A DNA stretch of 64,000 nt from Sphagnum compactum (taxonomy: Eukaryota; Bryophyta; Sphagnopsida; Sphagnales), in the NCBI GenBank assembly GCA_965153455.1, contig OZ234497.1, positions 2,294,001-2,358,000 on the forward strand, written 5' to 3'. The stretch's first letter is position 1. Each line of letters begins with the position of its first letter. A model generated the notes under the pieces. The model was not told the origin of the DNA. It made no database searches and saw only the letters and a program-made list of their open reading frames with translations. This document shows positions 11,226-22,122 of the stretch, piece by piece. Position numbers and translations under genes: made by a program.

Positions 11226-13318
11226 CTAAGCAGGAGAGAGGGTTCTATTGGAAGGTTTCCGTGACCATTGCCATTGTGTTTGTACAACCCGATGAGGCAC
11301 CAGTTTAGCATTGGCAGCATACAGCTGTTTCCCATGTAACTTTTGAACACGCAATCTGGCAAGCTCTGCTTCCTTCTCAGGCGACAACTCCTTGAGAATG
11401 ACTGTGAGCCTACATCTTGGATGTACCATCCTTCCTGCCTTCCCCTTTCCATGAATCCTCAACCGCTTGAGATACTTGTCCTTTCCCACAAATGCCTCAG
11501 CTGAAATATGCAAGACACAGTCACAAGTGCAAAGTAAACAATGGAGGCTATCAGAATTTTTCATCTGTATCTCAACCAGATCACAAATGTTCACTCACTG
11601 ACATGAAGGAATCTCTCATCTCAAAGCAACCGATAATTGGTATAATTTGCTACAGAGATTGAATTGAAACCTCTCAACCTTCTCCCTCCACTTCTGCCAG
11701 TTTTGGGTTCTCAGATCAATCCAAAACACATGCATTTAGTGGACCCATAGCCAGCTAAAGATGTGCAAAAACAGTTCAGAGATCATCAGGGATTCAATAA
11801 GATTTAGGACACTTGACTTTGTGCACACAAAACCACATAAAGCAGAAACAGATTCTTGGACCATACCCACAGTCAGCTAACAGAGAAGTTGATTAGGCTG
11901 AATGTCTGAAAGTTGACTAGAAAAAGTGAAGAGGGTGAAGAGAGTGAAGAAGTGAGAAACCACACACCCACTATAAGACGGTCCTTATTGAGACCATAGT
12001 TGTGGACCGCATTTGCACGGGCAGAATGTACCACCTGCAAAAGTAGCAAGCAGCAAATGGACAATCACGGACCATGTTGAATGTGAGTTTTACAAATGTA
12101 GGGTTTTGCAATGATCAAACATACCTGCCATATTGCATCAGACTAGTGTTTGATCCTCTGTTGTGCATGGGCTTTTTCAGATGGTGTTTCAGCAAACTCA
12201 TCTCAAAGATACCTTCAAATGAAGGTTGATAGATCTTGCAGTTACCCTTTACGACTCCTGTCTTTCAAGAAGAAGACACATGCGGTGAAGTATTGCAAGT
12301 ACCTTGGCAACAACCTTAGCCGCCCGCTTAGGGGAAACAGCCATTTGCATGAGTGCATCATCTACTCGCATCCCCCGAACCAGTTCTGCTACCAGATTCA
12401 CCTTCTTTGGACTCTACACCGTCAAGATCATCACTTCAGCAAGATGTGCATGGTTCCACAAAAGAATTCTGAACAACTGGTAAAATACACATGGTTCCAC
12501 AAAACAGTACTGTACAACTGTTGGTCTTTTGTGAAGTATGTAATAGCCTAGTTGAGAACAAAAAAAAACCACCACCACATAATCTGCACCATTTCTTTGA
12601 GCATTTTCTGTTTATTGTTTGCATGCTGCCTGGCTGAGCCAATGCACCAACAGGTTCACAATTTTTAGGGTTTAGGGTGCATGCCAAACCCTAGGGTTTT
12701 AGCATACATGCCCACCTGCTTGATCATGGTCAGGACAGCCTGAGACTGCTTTTTTGCCACTGCAGCTTTTGGAGATCCAGCAACGGAGCTTGTAGGTGCT
12801 GGAGCTTGAGACAGAGGGGACCGCACTGGCTGGTCTCCCCCCTCTACTGCCGCGCTTTGCAAAGACTCCACTCTTGTAGAAATACCCTGTTCACCACGTG
12901 AAAACTACCATCACACGGGACCGAACATACTGAACTCATTGCCAAAGATCTAAACGGCAGAAAATTGCCAAAAAAAAGCCTAAAACAGAGTCGAGTGTTG
13001 AGACGAAAGGAAGAATACCAATCGCTGTTGCAAAATGAGAGCAGTGTTGAGCCGCTGGTTGTTGTACAGACTCTCGAACTCCCTTTGCCGTTTTCCATTG
13101 GCTCTCCCTGCAAGTCCCACGGACCTCGCAACCTCCCTGAGAAGATGCTGCTGCACGGGTAGTCCTGATCGAGCACCCTCCAAAATGAAATCCTGAGCTG
13201 CAATCGCTGCTGCTTCGGGGGCAGTAAACATAGACTTCCAACTCTCGCCTCTGCTAGTTCCTTCTTTCCCCATTCTCTTCAGGCTCAGCCATAGCCTGGC
13301 TCCTCTAGCACCCCACAT
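11226..13318 (-). CDS. Mitochondrial large-subunit ribosomal protein uL22 (L22 family)
   Basis: Structural protein of the large ribosomal subunit, lining the exit tunnel; an organelle form is indicated by the extension. Five exons were reconstructed with matching phases: 13318-13019, 12886-12716, 12401-12303, 12034-11968 and 11500-11226, all GT-AG, giving about 303 residues. The start MWGARGARLWLSLKRMG is basic, acid-free and Arg-rich, like a mitochondrial presequence; an in-frame ATG ten codons upstream is possible. The L22 fold follows: LVRGMRVDDALMQMAVSPKRAA, VVHSARANAVHNYGLNKDRL, LIVAEAFVGKDKYLKRL, then the loop GKAGRMVHPRCRLTVIL. The third exon (33 codons) is too short to show as a long frame but is well conserved. 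A telomere-type motif lies about 255 bp upstream of the start. Plastid location is less likely because angiosperm plastid L22 differs in size. Confidence 0.88.
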
Positions 13319-13573
13319 TTGTACCCTCCTCCTCCTCCTTCTTTCCACCTTTTCTTGACTCGACGCCTCCGCTGTACTCGTCAGATGCTACTCATCTCTT
13401 CGCCAAGAAATCCCGCAACGAATTCTCTTGTGGCTCTGTCAACTCACACGTCGAAGCAAAGTATGTGCGAAGACAGATCTACACTCAGACAACGAGAGGT
13501 TCGTGAGATGTAGAGCGAGCAGCTCGCGCACCATGGCCAAAAACAGACCGCAAAAACGCCAACGCTTTCATTG

Positions 13574-13599
13574 AACCCTAACCCTAACCCTAACCCTAA
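13574..13599. promoter_or_regulatory. Telo-box cluster upstream of uL22m
   Basis: Four consecutive CCCTAA units lie about 255 bp upstream of the uL22m start codon, with single imperfect copies (GCCCTAA) near 13640 and 13665. Telo-boxes (AAACCCTAA-type) are established promoter elements of plant ribosomal-protein and translation genes. Position and orientation fit that role here; it could alternatively be a small interstitial telomere relic. Confidence 0.6.
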
Positions 13600-14594
13600 T
13601 TCATGGAAGAGAAGAACGCTAAAACTATTTGCTTAAAACCTAGCCCTAATACATGGAAGTGCAGAGCCCTAAAACTAGCTTTGGAGGACACCTTAAATCT
13701 ATGAATATTGCTCCTAAAAAAGTGGAGGGATCTTACATCTACTCATAAGAGTGGTCGGCGTAAGATTCATTGCACTCTCTAAGAGTAGGTGTATAAGAAC
13801 CATCCCCCTCTTAAGCCTCCTATGTATGTATGTTTTGTGTAGGTTAACACCCCAGGATTGGGGAGGTTTTGGAAAATAAGCACCCAATCAAGGTGAAGCC
13901 CAAGAAGCGCTTAATTTTTGGAATTCCTCCTTCAACTTTGATTTTCTTTCTGATGGTTATCTCTAATTATTAAGAAAGAAATGAAGTAGTTAGGCTTGAG
14001 AATGAGGTAGTTATTTCTGAAATTGTCCTTGATGGTCCATAGCTGACCATATGAAGGGTTCCAAAAAATCCCCCATATACCAGTTCCGGTTACTCCTCAC
14101 TGGAATTATCATCCCTAGGGGTAGTCATGCTCTAACATGTTGCAAACAAACATAACACAATTCCAAAACATAAAATGAAAAAAAAGCTTGAGAAGTGGGC
14201 AGATCTGAAGGTCCAATGGTCTGATCCTATTTTTTGGTCTAGCTGAAAATTGAACCACAATGTACCAGACCTGATTAGCCCCACCGCTTGTACCACAATA
14301 TGAGAAAAAACCCAATACAAGAGAGCTGAATAGAGCACAAATGTGATGCTTCGAGATCTTCTAAAGTATTATAGCAGAGAGTGGAGTGCAGAAAATAGCT
14401 CAGGCATTGAATTGTTATAGAGAAAAAAATCCTGCATCAATGTGTGAAGGCAAACTTTTCTCTACCCACACGTTTTGCTTATTATTTGAATTGGCCATTA
14501 GTACTAGTATCATTAGGATTCAACTTGATCCTCTTGTAGAGAGATTGTAACCATGTCCTTCTAACCAAGATCAGAACCAAACGAAAAAATTAGG
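13600..14594. other. Intergenic spacer, no gene seen
   Basis: This DNA lies between the uL22m promoter and the BIO2 3' end. It is AT-rich with no frame resembling a known protein and no obvious repeat. The right end (about 14400-14594) is likely BIO2 3'UTR. Confidence 0.5.
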
Positions 14595-15671
14595 CTATAC
14601 AGCCAATGCAGGTTCCAATTCGCTGTCGCTATCCTCCTTCTGGGGTTGAGAAACACGACCTTGTGCAAAGTTGGGAGACTTGGGAATGAGACCCAGAATT
14701 TTGAACATCTCTTGATCTGCATCTTTATCATTATTGGGTGTAGTCAGGAGCTTCTCTCCTGTGAAGATGGAATTTGCACCCGCCATGAAACACAATGCCT
14801 GGTTCCAGATTATCCCAATTACAATGAGGATCAGATGATCTCATAACAAGAATCAGAGTAGTTAAGATTTGTTACGATTGGTTTACAAAACGGCATGCAC
14901 ACTGGCCTAAAACTCTAAACTGCAATGTACAATGATTTTGTGGTAATCTTCACAGTTTTTGGTGAATAATGCCCATGGTTTAGCTGTTATAGCTTGTAGG
15001 TGTCTGATTTGTAGTGCATTGACTAGGTGAATTACATATTTGCAGTTCAGGTGTCCACCCTAAAGAAATTCATTTTTTCTTGATCTTTGAGAAAATAGAG
15101 TCTGAACCTGTTCTGGCTGAGAAAACCGCACTCGGCCTGCTGACAGCCGCACCATTGCTTTAGGCATTACAATTCTTGCTGTTGCAATCATACGCACCAT
15201 CTCCCAGATTTCAACTGGCTATCACCACACCAACCAAAAAGGCAATCAAGCACCTGCAGGGACCTCTCTGCCTCTATTGTCTATGTTGTAAAAGGTGGCC
15301 AGGGGTGAATATGTCACCATACTTGAAGCAACAACTGGCACAAGAAGAGAGGGAAAGGAATAAATCACTGTCATCTGCTGTTGTAATCAAAATTGAGGTT
15401 GAAATCTATGAAGGGGAGCATGATCACCTTTTGATTTTCCAGAGGGGTACCCTTGACTGCAAGAAGGGCATTGATAGGCACACTCTCTGGGTGCTCAGGT
15501 AAAGTGGCTAGTGTATGAAGAAGCCCCACCCGATCCTCATCAGCTTCCCCAAGTCCAATAATACCTCCTGACACAAATTGTAGAACCAGTCCAAATTGAG
15601 TCCTGGTTTAGGTTCTGCAGCAGTCTTGTCCACCGGAGGGTGCCTGCTTGGAGTGAAATGGCTTGTGACAC

Positions 15672-15718
<47 letters not shown>

Positions 15719-17206
15719 CACACACACACGCATATAAACACATGAACAAGAAATTTGACATTCTGTACCTGAGCACACACTGATGCCAGCATCGCGCACA
15801 AACTCAAGAGTTCTGAGTCGCTCATCATAAGTGCGTGTGGATATCACAGATGGGTAGAATTCTCGGGAGGTGTCAAGGTTGTGGTTGTATGCTGTTAAGC
15901 CAGCAGTCTTCAATTGCTCTGCCTGCTGCTTCTCTAGCATACCCAATGTGCAGCACACCTCCATTCCCATTCCTCTGCCCCAAAAACCACAAATACCACC
16001 AAAATACATAATAATCAGAGACTAACAACCAGCCAGCAGTTGGCCACACCCAGCCACAGCATGACCAGTCATCCAACTCCTCTTCTATCTACCTGCTTAT
16101 AATCCTCACTGCTCCTCCTCCTTTCATGAAGAAGAAGATGCTAAGTGAGAAGAGGAGAGACCTAAGTGTGATGAAACTTGAGAATGCACCTGATCTCTTT
16201 CACATAGTCCAAAATCTGATTGAAATTGGTCTTTCTCCCCACTGTGTCACGCCATGCCGCACCCATGCAGAATCGTGAGCTACCTGCATCTTTTGCCTGT
16301 TGAAAAACAATGCCACACAACTTTAGAACTTTGGGTTGTCACACACTTTGGTCCGACGTTCTTCTTCTTCTTCTTCTAAGATCACAGCTCTGCTGCCCTG
16401 TCTTCTTCTAGAGGAGTTCTTCCATGTCCGAGAATGTGAGGACATGATCCATACATGCAATTGTGATGGTTATATGATGACGATCATCAAGCAGCAGCAG
16501 CAGCAAACAGACCAAAAATTCAGGAGGGAGCAGCAGCAATTCTTACCTTCCTTGCAGCTTCCAGGACTACATCTTCGGAGAGAAGCTTGTGAGGCTGAAC
16601 ACCAGTGCTGTAGCGCGAGGACTGAGGGCAGTAAGAACAGTCCTCCGAACATCCTCCTGTCTTGATCGACAGCAACGTACATTGCTGCACCTCCCTCCAT
16701 GTGTGCGCATGCTTGTGGACTTGAGCCTGCTCCAGTTTGCTCAGTTGTTGTTGCAACACAAAAAACATAGTAATAAGATGCTTCCAATACAGAACTCACA
16801 AAAGGAGGGCAAATAAAAGAAAGAATCGTACTCCATAGAACAAGAGGTCCATGAGCGGCGAGTCATAGATGGCTTGAATCTCTTCCCGCGCCCAATCCTT
16901 TCTGGGTCCTTCCCTGATCGCATTGTCTCCAGCTACGGCAGCTGCAGAGGCATGGCCAGACGACGACGACGACGACGATGAAGAATCCGCCTCCGTCTCC
17001 GCCGCGATTGCAGTGCCGAATTCTGCCACATGCGGAAGCTGCACGGATGCGGGAGAAAACAAAGACGGAGACGAAACCACGAAGCGACAAAGCAAGGTGC
17101 GATGACACAAGCCGTGAGCAGAAGAAGCAGGACTAAGCCGAGGAGGAAATGAGCAACGACGAGAGACGCGCAGACACGCCATCGTCGCCGCCTTCCGCAA
17201 TGCCAT
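14595..17206 (-). CDS. BIO2: Biotin synthase, mitochondrial radical-SAM enzyme
   Basis: Catalyses sulfur insertion into dethiobiotin to form biotin, the last step of biotin synthesis, in plant mitochondria. Seven exons with consistent phases: 17206-16832, 16726-16547, 16296-16190, 15974-15769, 15567-15428, 15218-15108 and 14798-14595, about 440 residues. The N-terminus [17 protein letters not shown] is a typical mitochondrial presequence; a further in-frame ATG 13 codons upstream exists. A poly-Ser linker precedes the enzyme. The radical-SAM cluster motif CSEDCSYC is intact, followed by [12 protein letters not shown], the GGIIGLGE loop, and the conserved C-terminal part [16 protein letters not shown] and [22 protein letters not shown]. 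The protein is longer than Arabidopsis BIO2 mainly through the presequence/linker. No defect seen. It is divergent from the decarboxylase gene at 18242. Confidence 0.96.
15676..15731. repeat. (GA)n/(CA)n microsatellite in BIO2 intron 4
   Basis: About 20 GA units followed by about 7 CA units, entirely within the intron between BIO2 exons 4 and 5. Likely length-polymorphic; it does not touch either splice site. Confidence 0.9.
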
Positions 17207-18241
17207 GACTGTGGCAATATTCTCTCTCTCTCTCAGAAACTGCAAATCCGTGCGCCTTTTCTGTCAACTCTCTGGCATGTGTGCTCTGTCTCTTCTGTCC
17301 GTCTCTCGCAATTCACGAGAATCCGTTGCCCTAATTCTGAGCCCGGGAAGACGAGGTGCGAGAAAGACGTAAGCCTGACGCTGGTTTGTATGCGTGTTGT
17401 TGCTGTTGGTCTCTCTTTTTTGCTGCGAATTGGGTTTTGGGTATGGGTTTTTCCTGCAATTTTTTTCCTGTATGGCTAAGCAGCAGTACTACCGTTGAGG
17501 TCCTGTGAAGAGTAGGAGGAGGAGGAGGAGTGAGCTTGAAAGGTGGGTTTCCAATTGCACCCTGGAGCTCATTCTGTTATATGCAAAGCTTCATTTGAGA
17601 CAATGGGTCATGAGGACTAGCTGCTCTTGAAAGGTGGGTTTCCAATTGCACCTTGGAGCTCATTCTGTTATATGCAAAGCTTCATTTGAGACAATGGGTC
17701 ATGAGGACTAGCTGCTCTTGAAAGGTGGGTTTCCAATTGCCCTGGAGCTCATTCTGCTATATGCAAAGCTTCAATTTGAGACAAGGAGTCATGTCTTAGT
17801 AGTTCTCGTCTACGAGTTTTAGCATCAGCGAGAATGTCCACAATATCCTCTAGAGACATACACAAAGGCAACCATTTTTCAACAAGTTATCATCTGGTAC
17901 TCATGTATATATATATACAAATATATATCTGTTTTTGGCAAGAAAGTTTAATGTGGATTTTTGCTGAATTTGCATGTATTGTTGTTGCATTTTGAGACCA
18001 CATCAAACATTGGACTACTTTCAAGAGATACAGAAAAATGCTTTATGAACTCAGGATGCAGATTTTTTGTCTTAATTGTTTTCCCGAAATTCTGATCAGA
18101 TTATTGTGTACTGATCTACACCCATTGTCAGTTTCTGATGAAGAAGGTGCAGAGTTATGGCAGCGAGTTACTGGCCAAAGTGGGCCTTAGTCCAGATTTA
18201 GAAGTTGATGTGAGGGAGGAGATGATTAGGGGTTTAAGGTA
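17207..18241. promoter_or_regulatory. Shared divergent upstream region of BIO2 and the decarboxylase
   Basis: About 1 kb separates the start codons of BIO2 (-) and the decarboxylase (+), so both promoters and leaders lie here. It contains a CT microsatellite beside the BIO2 start, a GGA-rich tract near 17516, the tandem repeat at 17535-17800 and a 34-codon upstream frame beginning near 18138 (MKKVQSYGSELLAKVG...) whose stop overlaps the decarboxylase start region. No TATA element can be assigned with confidence. Confidence 0.55.
17535..17800. repeat. 91-bp tandem repeat, ~2.8 copies, upstream of decarboxylase
   Basis: A unit beginning CTTGAAAGGTGGGTTTCC and containing ATTCTGTTATATGCAAAGC and GACAATGGGTCATGAGG starts at about 17535, 17626 and 17717. 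Copies 1 and 2 are nearly identical; copy 3 has small changes and is truncated. The near-identity points to a recent duplication inside a promoter or leader. Confidence 0.9.
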
Positions 18242-20383
18242 ATGGATCAGCCAGTACAGCTTTTTGTTGCTTTTGATATCTATGTAATTCAAGTTGTGCC
18301 CCTTTCTGATCTTCCAACAGGGCTTGTTCAGGTGTACAGATTTAGTCTGTTTCACTGTGAAGAAAGTACAAGCGGGAAGCCAATGTTGCTCACAACCACC
18401 TCATGCACTACTGTTGTTGGGTTGGCAAGTTTTCAGTGTAAGGAGGTGAAAACAGTTTCCAGGAATGCACAAGTCATGGTACTGGATGGTTTTTTGAAAC
18501 CTGCTGCACTATCTCATGATGTTGGTCTTCATGGAATCGTGCCCCACATTTGTTTGAGATTGCAATCTGGAGGAAGAAGGTGTTTTGGGAAAGCTAGAGC
18601 CTCAGCCAGGGATGAGAGTTTGAGCCTGGAAGAGAGAGACTCTGGGGTTGCCACTCAACTTTTTGATGATTGCTTACCCCTGGCAAGAGCAGGGGACAAC
18701 AATCTGCAGGTGAAGGAGAAGATGGAGGTGGATGAGTCAGCAAGCATGTGCAATGCTTTCAGTTCCAGCTCTGAGAGTGGTACTGGAGAAGAAGAGATGA
18801 TTGTTACAACTTCTTCACCTGCGCCACTGGTGGCTGCTCTTAAACAGTGTGCAGACATGGATGCAGCAGCCTTTCATTTTCCTGGTCACAGACGAGGAGC
18901 TGGAGCTTCACAACTTTTGACAGATCTCATTGGAGTTGCGCCCTTTCAGCATGACTTGCCAGAGCTACCGGAGCTTGACAATTTGTATGCTGCAAAGGAT
19001 GTGATTGCAGAAGCACAAAGGATGGCAGCATCACTGTTTGGGGCAGATTGCACATGGTTCTTGGTGAATGGATCTACCTGTGGCATTCAAGCAGCAGTGA
19101 TGGCCACCTGCAAACCTGGTGACTACCTTATATTGCCACGGAATTGCCACATGTCAGCAGTATCAGCAATGGTTCTATCAGGTGCTGTTCCAAAATATGT
19201 GATCCCTATATTGGATTCTCGATGGGGAGTTGCACACGGGGTTGAAGCAGCTCAAGTAGAAACAGCTATTTGTGAGGTGGAAAGAGGTGGTGGTAATGTG
19301 GGAGCAGTTCTTGTTGTTTCCCCAACCTACTTTGGAGTATGCAGCATGCTTGAAGCAATTGCAGATGTTTGTCACCATCATGGTGTACCGCTTCTTGTCG
19401 ATGAGGCGCATGGAGCCCATTTTCAGTTCCAAGCAAACCTCCCAAGGACAGCATTGGAGCAAGGGGCAGACATAGCTGTGCAATCCACACATAAGGTGTT
19501 GGGCTCCCTCACACAATCTGCAATGTTGCATTCTCAGGGCACATGTGTGAGTCATCAGCAACTGACCAGGTGTCTGCAGATGCTCCAGACCTCAAGCCCC
19601 AGCTACCTTCTGCTCTCATCATTGGATGCTGCCAGGGCACAGATGAGCGAGGTTACTTGTACTGCAGGCCTGGGTACCTCAATCATGGATGCTGCTGTAT
19701 CTCTTGCTTCATCAGCAAAGAACGCGTTGCGCAAAATTCCAGGACTGCTAGTCCTTGATAAATCGACAATTGATGAAAAAGCTGCAGCAGAGGTGGCTTT
19801 AGCAGGAATTGACCCACTACGAATTACAGTGGGCCTCTGGGAGTTGGGTCTAACAGGGTTTGATGCTGATGATATTCTAAGGCTTGAATATGGAGTAGTG
19901 GCAGAGCTTCCTTCATTACTTTCTCTAACTTTTGTCGTGAGTGCTGGAACAAGCTCACAAGACATCATACGACTTATTGGGTCTCTAGAAGCTCTCTCTG
20001 CACGGTACAGGGCTGATGCTCCTGCTCCTTTGTCTGCTTTGTTGGGTGAAAATGCATCAAGTGATGAGCCTAAGATATCAAATCCTAGAGTTCTTTTTCA
20101 TGGCAATGGGTTGGAAAATGGGACTGCTTTCTGGCAACAGGTCAGAGTTCTGAGCCCAAGGGAAGCCTTTTATGCAGATTTTGAGACTGTAGGAATTGAT
20201 GCTGCCGTAGGGCGTGTGTGCACAGAGCTCCTGTGTCCGTACCCACCAGGCATCCCTGTCATTGTGCCAGGAGAAGTAATAACACAAGAAGCTCTTGATT
20301 ACGTGAGAGCTGTTCTTCAAGGTGGTGGTATTGTCACAGGAGCATCGGACACATCATTTGCTTCAATAAATGTTGTGGTTTGA
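18242..20383 (+). CDS. Orn/Lys/Arg decarboxylase-family PLP enzyme
   Basis: Fold-type I (aspartate aminotransferase-like) PLP decarboxylase, the family of bacterial lysine/ornithine/arginine decarboxylases; the amino-acid substrate cannot be read from sequence. One uninterrupted frame of 713 codons. The N-terminal ~195 residues are not recognisable. The catalytic domain starts around HFPGHRRGAG (about 211) and continues through NGSTCGIQAAVMA, DEAHGAHF (Asp387, expected to contact the pyridine nitrogen) and STHKVLGSLTQ (Lys418, expected Schiff-base lysine). The C-terminal domain includes FWQQVRVLSPREAF and PYPPGIPVIVPGE. The absence of introns over 2.1 kb, beside genes with five to seven exons, is notable. 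The start at 18242 is uncertain: a CAG acceptor near 18320 would permit a spliced start that removes the first ~26 residues. Not the eukaryotic ODC/ADC fold (alanine racemase type). Confidence 0.88.
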   Translation: MDQPVQLFVAFDIYVIQVVPLSDLPTGLVQVYRFSLFHCEESTSGKPMLLTTTSCTTVVGLASFQCKEVKTVSRNAQVMVLDGFLKPAALSHDVGLHGIVPHICLRLQSGGRRCFGKARASARDESLSLEERDSGVATQLFDDCLPLARAGDNNLQVKEKMEVDESASMCNAFSSSSESGTGEEEMIVTTSSPAPLVAALKQCADMDAAAFHFPGHRRGAGASQLLTDLIGVAPFQHDLPELPELDNLYAAKDVIAEAQRMAASLFGADCTWFLVNGSTCGIQAAVMATCKPGDYLILPRNCHMSAVSAMVLSGAVPKYVIPILDSRWGVAHGVEAAQVETAICEVERGGGNVGAVLVVSPTYFGVCSMLEAIADVCHHHGVPLLVDEAHGAHFQFQANLPRTALEQGADIAVQSTHKVLGSLTQSAMLHSQGTCVSHQQLTRCLQMLQTSSPSYLLLSSLDAARAQMSEVTCTAGLGTSIMDAAVSLASSAKNALRKIPGLLVLDKSTIDEKAAAEVALAGIDPLRITVGLWELGLTGFDADDILRLEYGVVAELPSLLSLTFVVSAGTSSQDIIRLIGSLEALSARYRADAPAPLSALLGENASSDEPKISNPRVLFHGNGLENGTAFWQQVRVLSPREAFYADFETVGIDAAVGRVCTELLCPYPPGIPVIVPGEVITQEALDYVRAVLQGGGIVTGASDTSFASINVVV

Positions 20384-21747
20384 TGGGCTTCACGTCTAGA
20401 GAGTACACTACTTTGGAAACTGAATTTTGCAATGTAGTCCTTCATAGGGTTCCAGCATTCCTGAGTGGAGCTGCCATCGCCACAGCCACCAGGTATGTTT
20501 GGGATTTTCATTGCTGTACTCCAGGTTGCACTTAACAGTTCATTGCAGAAATCACATGTGTGGGAAGCTCTTGACCCATTTACAGTAATGAGAAGCTTTT
20601 GACAGACATCCACTCAAGCTTAATGGTCAAGGTTTTGTGAACAGTAGTCTGTATGAAATTCCTCCTTGAGCAAAAGCATAAATCTCTTACTCTGTCCTGG
20701 AATGACTGGCACGAAGTACCAACTAGCACTGACAAAGAAGATGAAGGATGGAGCTTGAATCTTCCTCTCTGGAGATGCAGCAGCCTTCACCCAGCTAGTG
20801 TCCCTACAATCAAAGCTCACTCCCCCCCACCCCTTTTGCTACTTCCTGAAAACACTTGTTGAACTTCTTTTCTTGAGTACCCTTCTGAGGTTCTTTTGAG
20901 CTTCCTTTTTTTTTTGAGTGCATAGAGAATTCTTTTGCCAGCACTCTTGTTGTAAGGATGGAGCAGCATTGGAGGATTTGGGTCTTGTCACCATAATAGA
21001 CTTGCCCTGTGGGATGATGTTCTTCATCAAAGAAAGCTAATAGAAGTTGAAATTGATGGTGGGCAGCAGGAGACAAGGCGAGGAGGCTAAATGGTATGAG
21101 TGGCGGATATCTTGGAGTCAGCATTGTGCATAATCCATGGTAAGCATGTTGCTATCTTGGATTTGATCGGTCTCAATGATTTTTATTTATTTATTTATTT
21201 GTTGTCAACCAATTTTGGGCCCTATCTATCTCACCTACCTATCTATCTCACATTCTTCTATCTACCTACCTCCCTCACCTTCTTCTACCTACCTCCCTTC
21301 TTTTTGTACCTACCTACCCATCATATTTTGGCCTTCCCATCTTCCCCCTATCTCCCTCTAGAATTGCATTTCTTTTATGTGCATTGTTGTGGGATTAGGG
21401 TTGATGTGTGCAAGGTATGTCCAGGTTTGTAAATGGATAGTTTGTTTACAGAGCCCATAATAGAAAGGGGCTTAGGATGAAAACAAATTCATTGGATTAG
21501 TAACTGAATGAATAGCAAAATAAAAGTGGAATCATATTTTTTTGTGTATCCATAAAAGTTTTTAAAAAGGTTTCAAAGTTTGGAAGCTTAGGCTCCTAAT
21601 ATTGGCCCTTAGTAGGAGGCTCATACATAATGGAATTGGATTATACTTTTAATTTGGGCCCTCCTTATATGAACTCATAATAAATCCTTGATATATGGTA
21701 GGTCATCATGAGGATAGAATAGCACCAACTTGAGTAATGTGAGAGAT
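20384..21747. other. 3' region and spacer with pyrimidine-rich repeats, no gene
   Basis: The first few hundred bases are probably the decarboxylase 3'UTR. A (TTTA)n run lies at 21180-21202 and a CTAC/CTAT/TTCTAC-rich tract at about 21222-21360, which gives an illusory Tyr/Leu/Pro-rich frame. No supported gene. Confidence 0.55.
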
Positions 21748-21946
21748 TGTAGAGAAAAAATAAATTCTTTATGAAAGTGAACTTAGAGCTTTTATTAACA
21801 CATTCCTCCCAACCAAACAGCCCAAAAACAACCTTCTAAAATTTCACCCTCTTGTGCCTTTTTAAAGTGTTTTAAGAGTCATAGCTCTTGGGAACCAATA
21901 TGTTCTTTTCATATCAACTAAACTTATGCTAACTTATTATTTAACA
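21748..21946 (-). repeat. 3' LTR of copia element
   Basis: Begins TGTAGAG and ends TTTAACA, keeping the TG...CA termini. It shares AAATTCTTT, CTTTTATTAACACATTCC, CTTGGGAACCAATATGTTC and TACTAACTTA-type words with the right LTR. Substitutions and small indels between the two are numerous, so the insertion is not recent. Confidence 0.85.
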
Positions 21947-22122
21947 TTTCCACTAAATTGGAATATGTTTTATTCTATGTTATTCTGTGAAAAGGAAACA
22001 ATGTTAGCATTTTGAGTACAAAACTCAAGGTTTTTTTTAAGCAAAATTTTAGTTAAAATATTAGCAACCATGTCTCCAATAAAACAATATTTCAGTTGGA
22101 TTTCACCAGAAGAAACTTTGGC

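Noticed and set aside
13574-13599. Chromosome-end telomere
   Set aside because: Only four units, inside a gene island; better explained as a promoter telo-box.
20317-21124. A gene on the minus strand downstream of the decarboxylase
   Set aside because: Frames are short, overlap each other in different phases and show no recognisable motif or splice pattern.
21176-21432. Tyr/Leu/Pro-rich membrane-like protein
   Set aside because: Translation of a CTAC/CTAT/TTCTAC pyrimidine-rich simple repeat.
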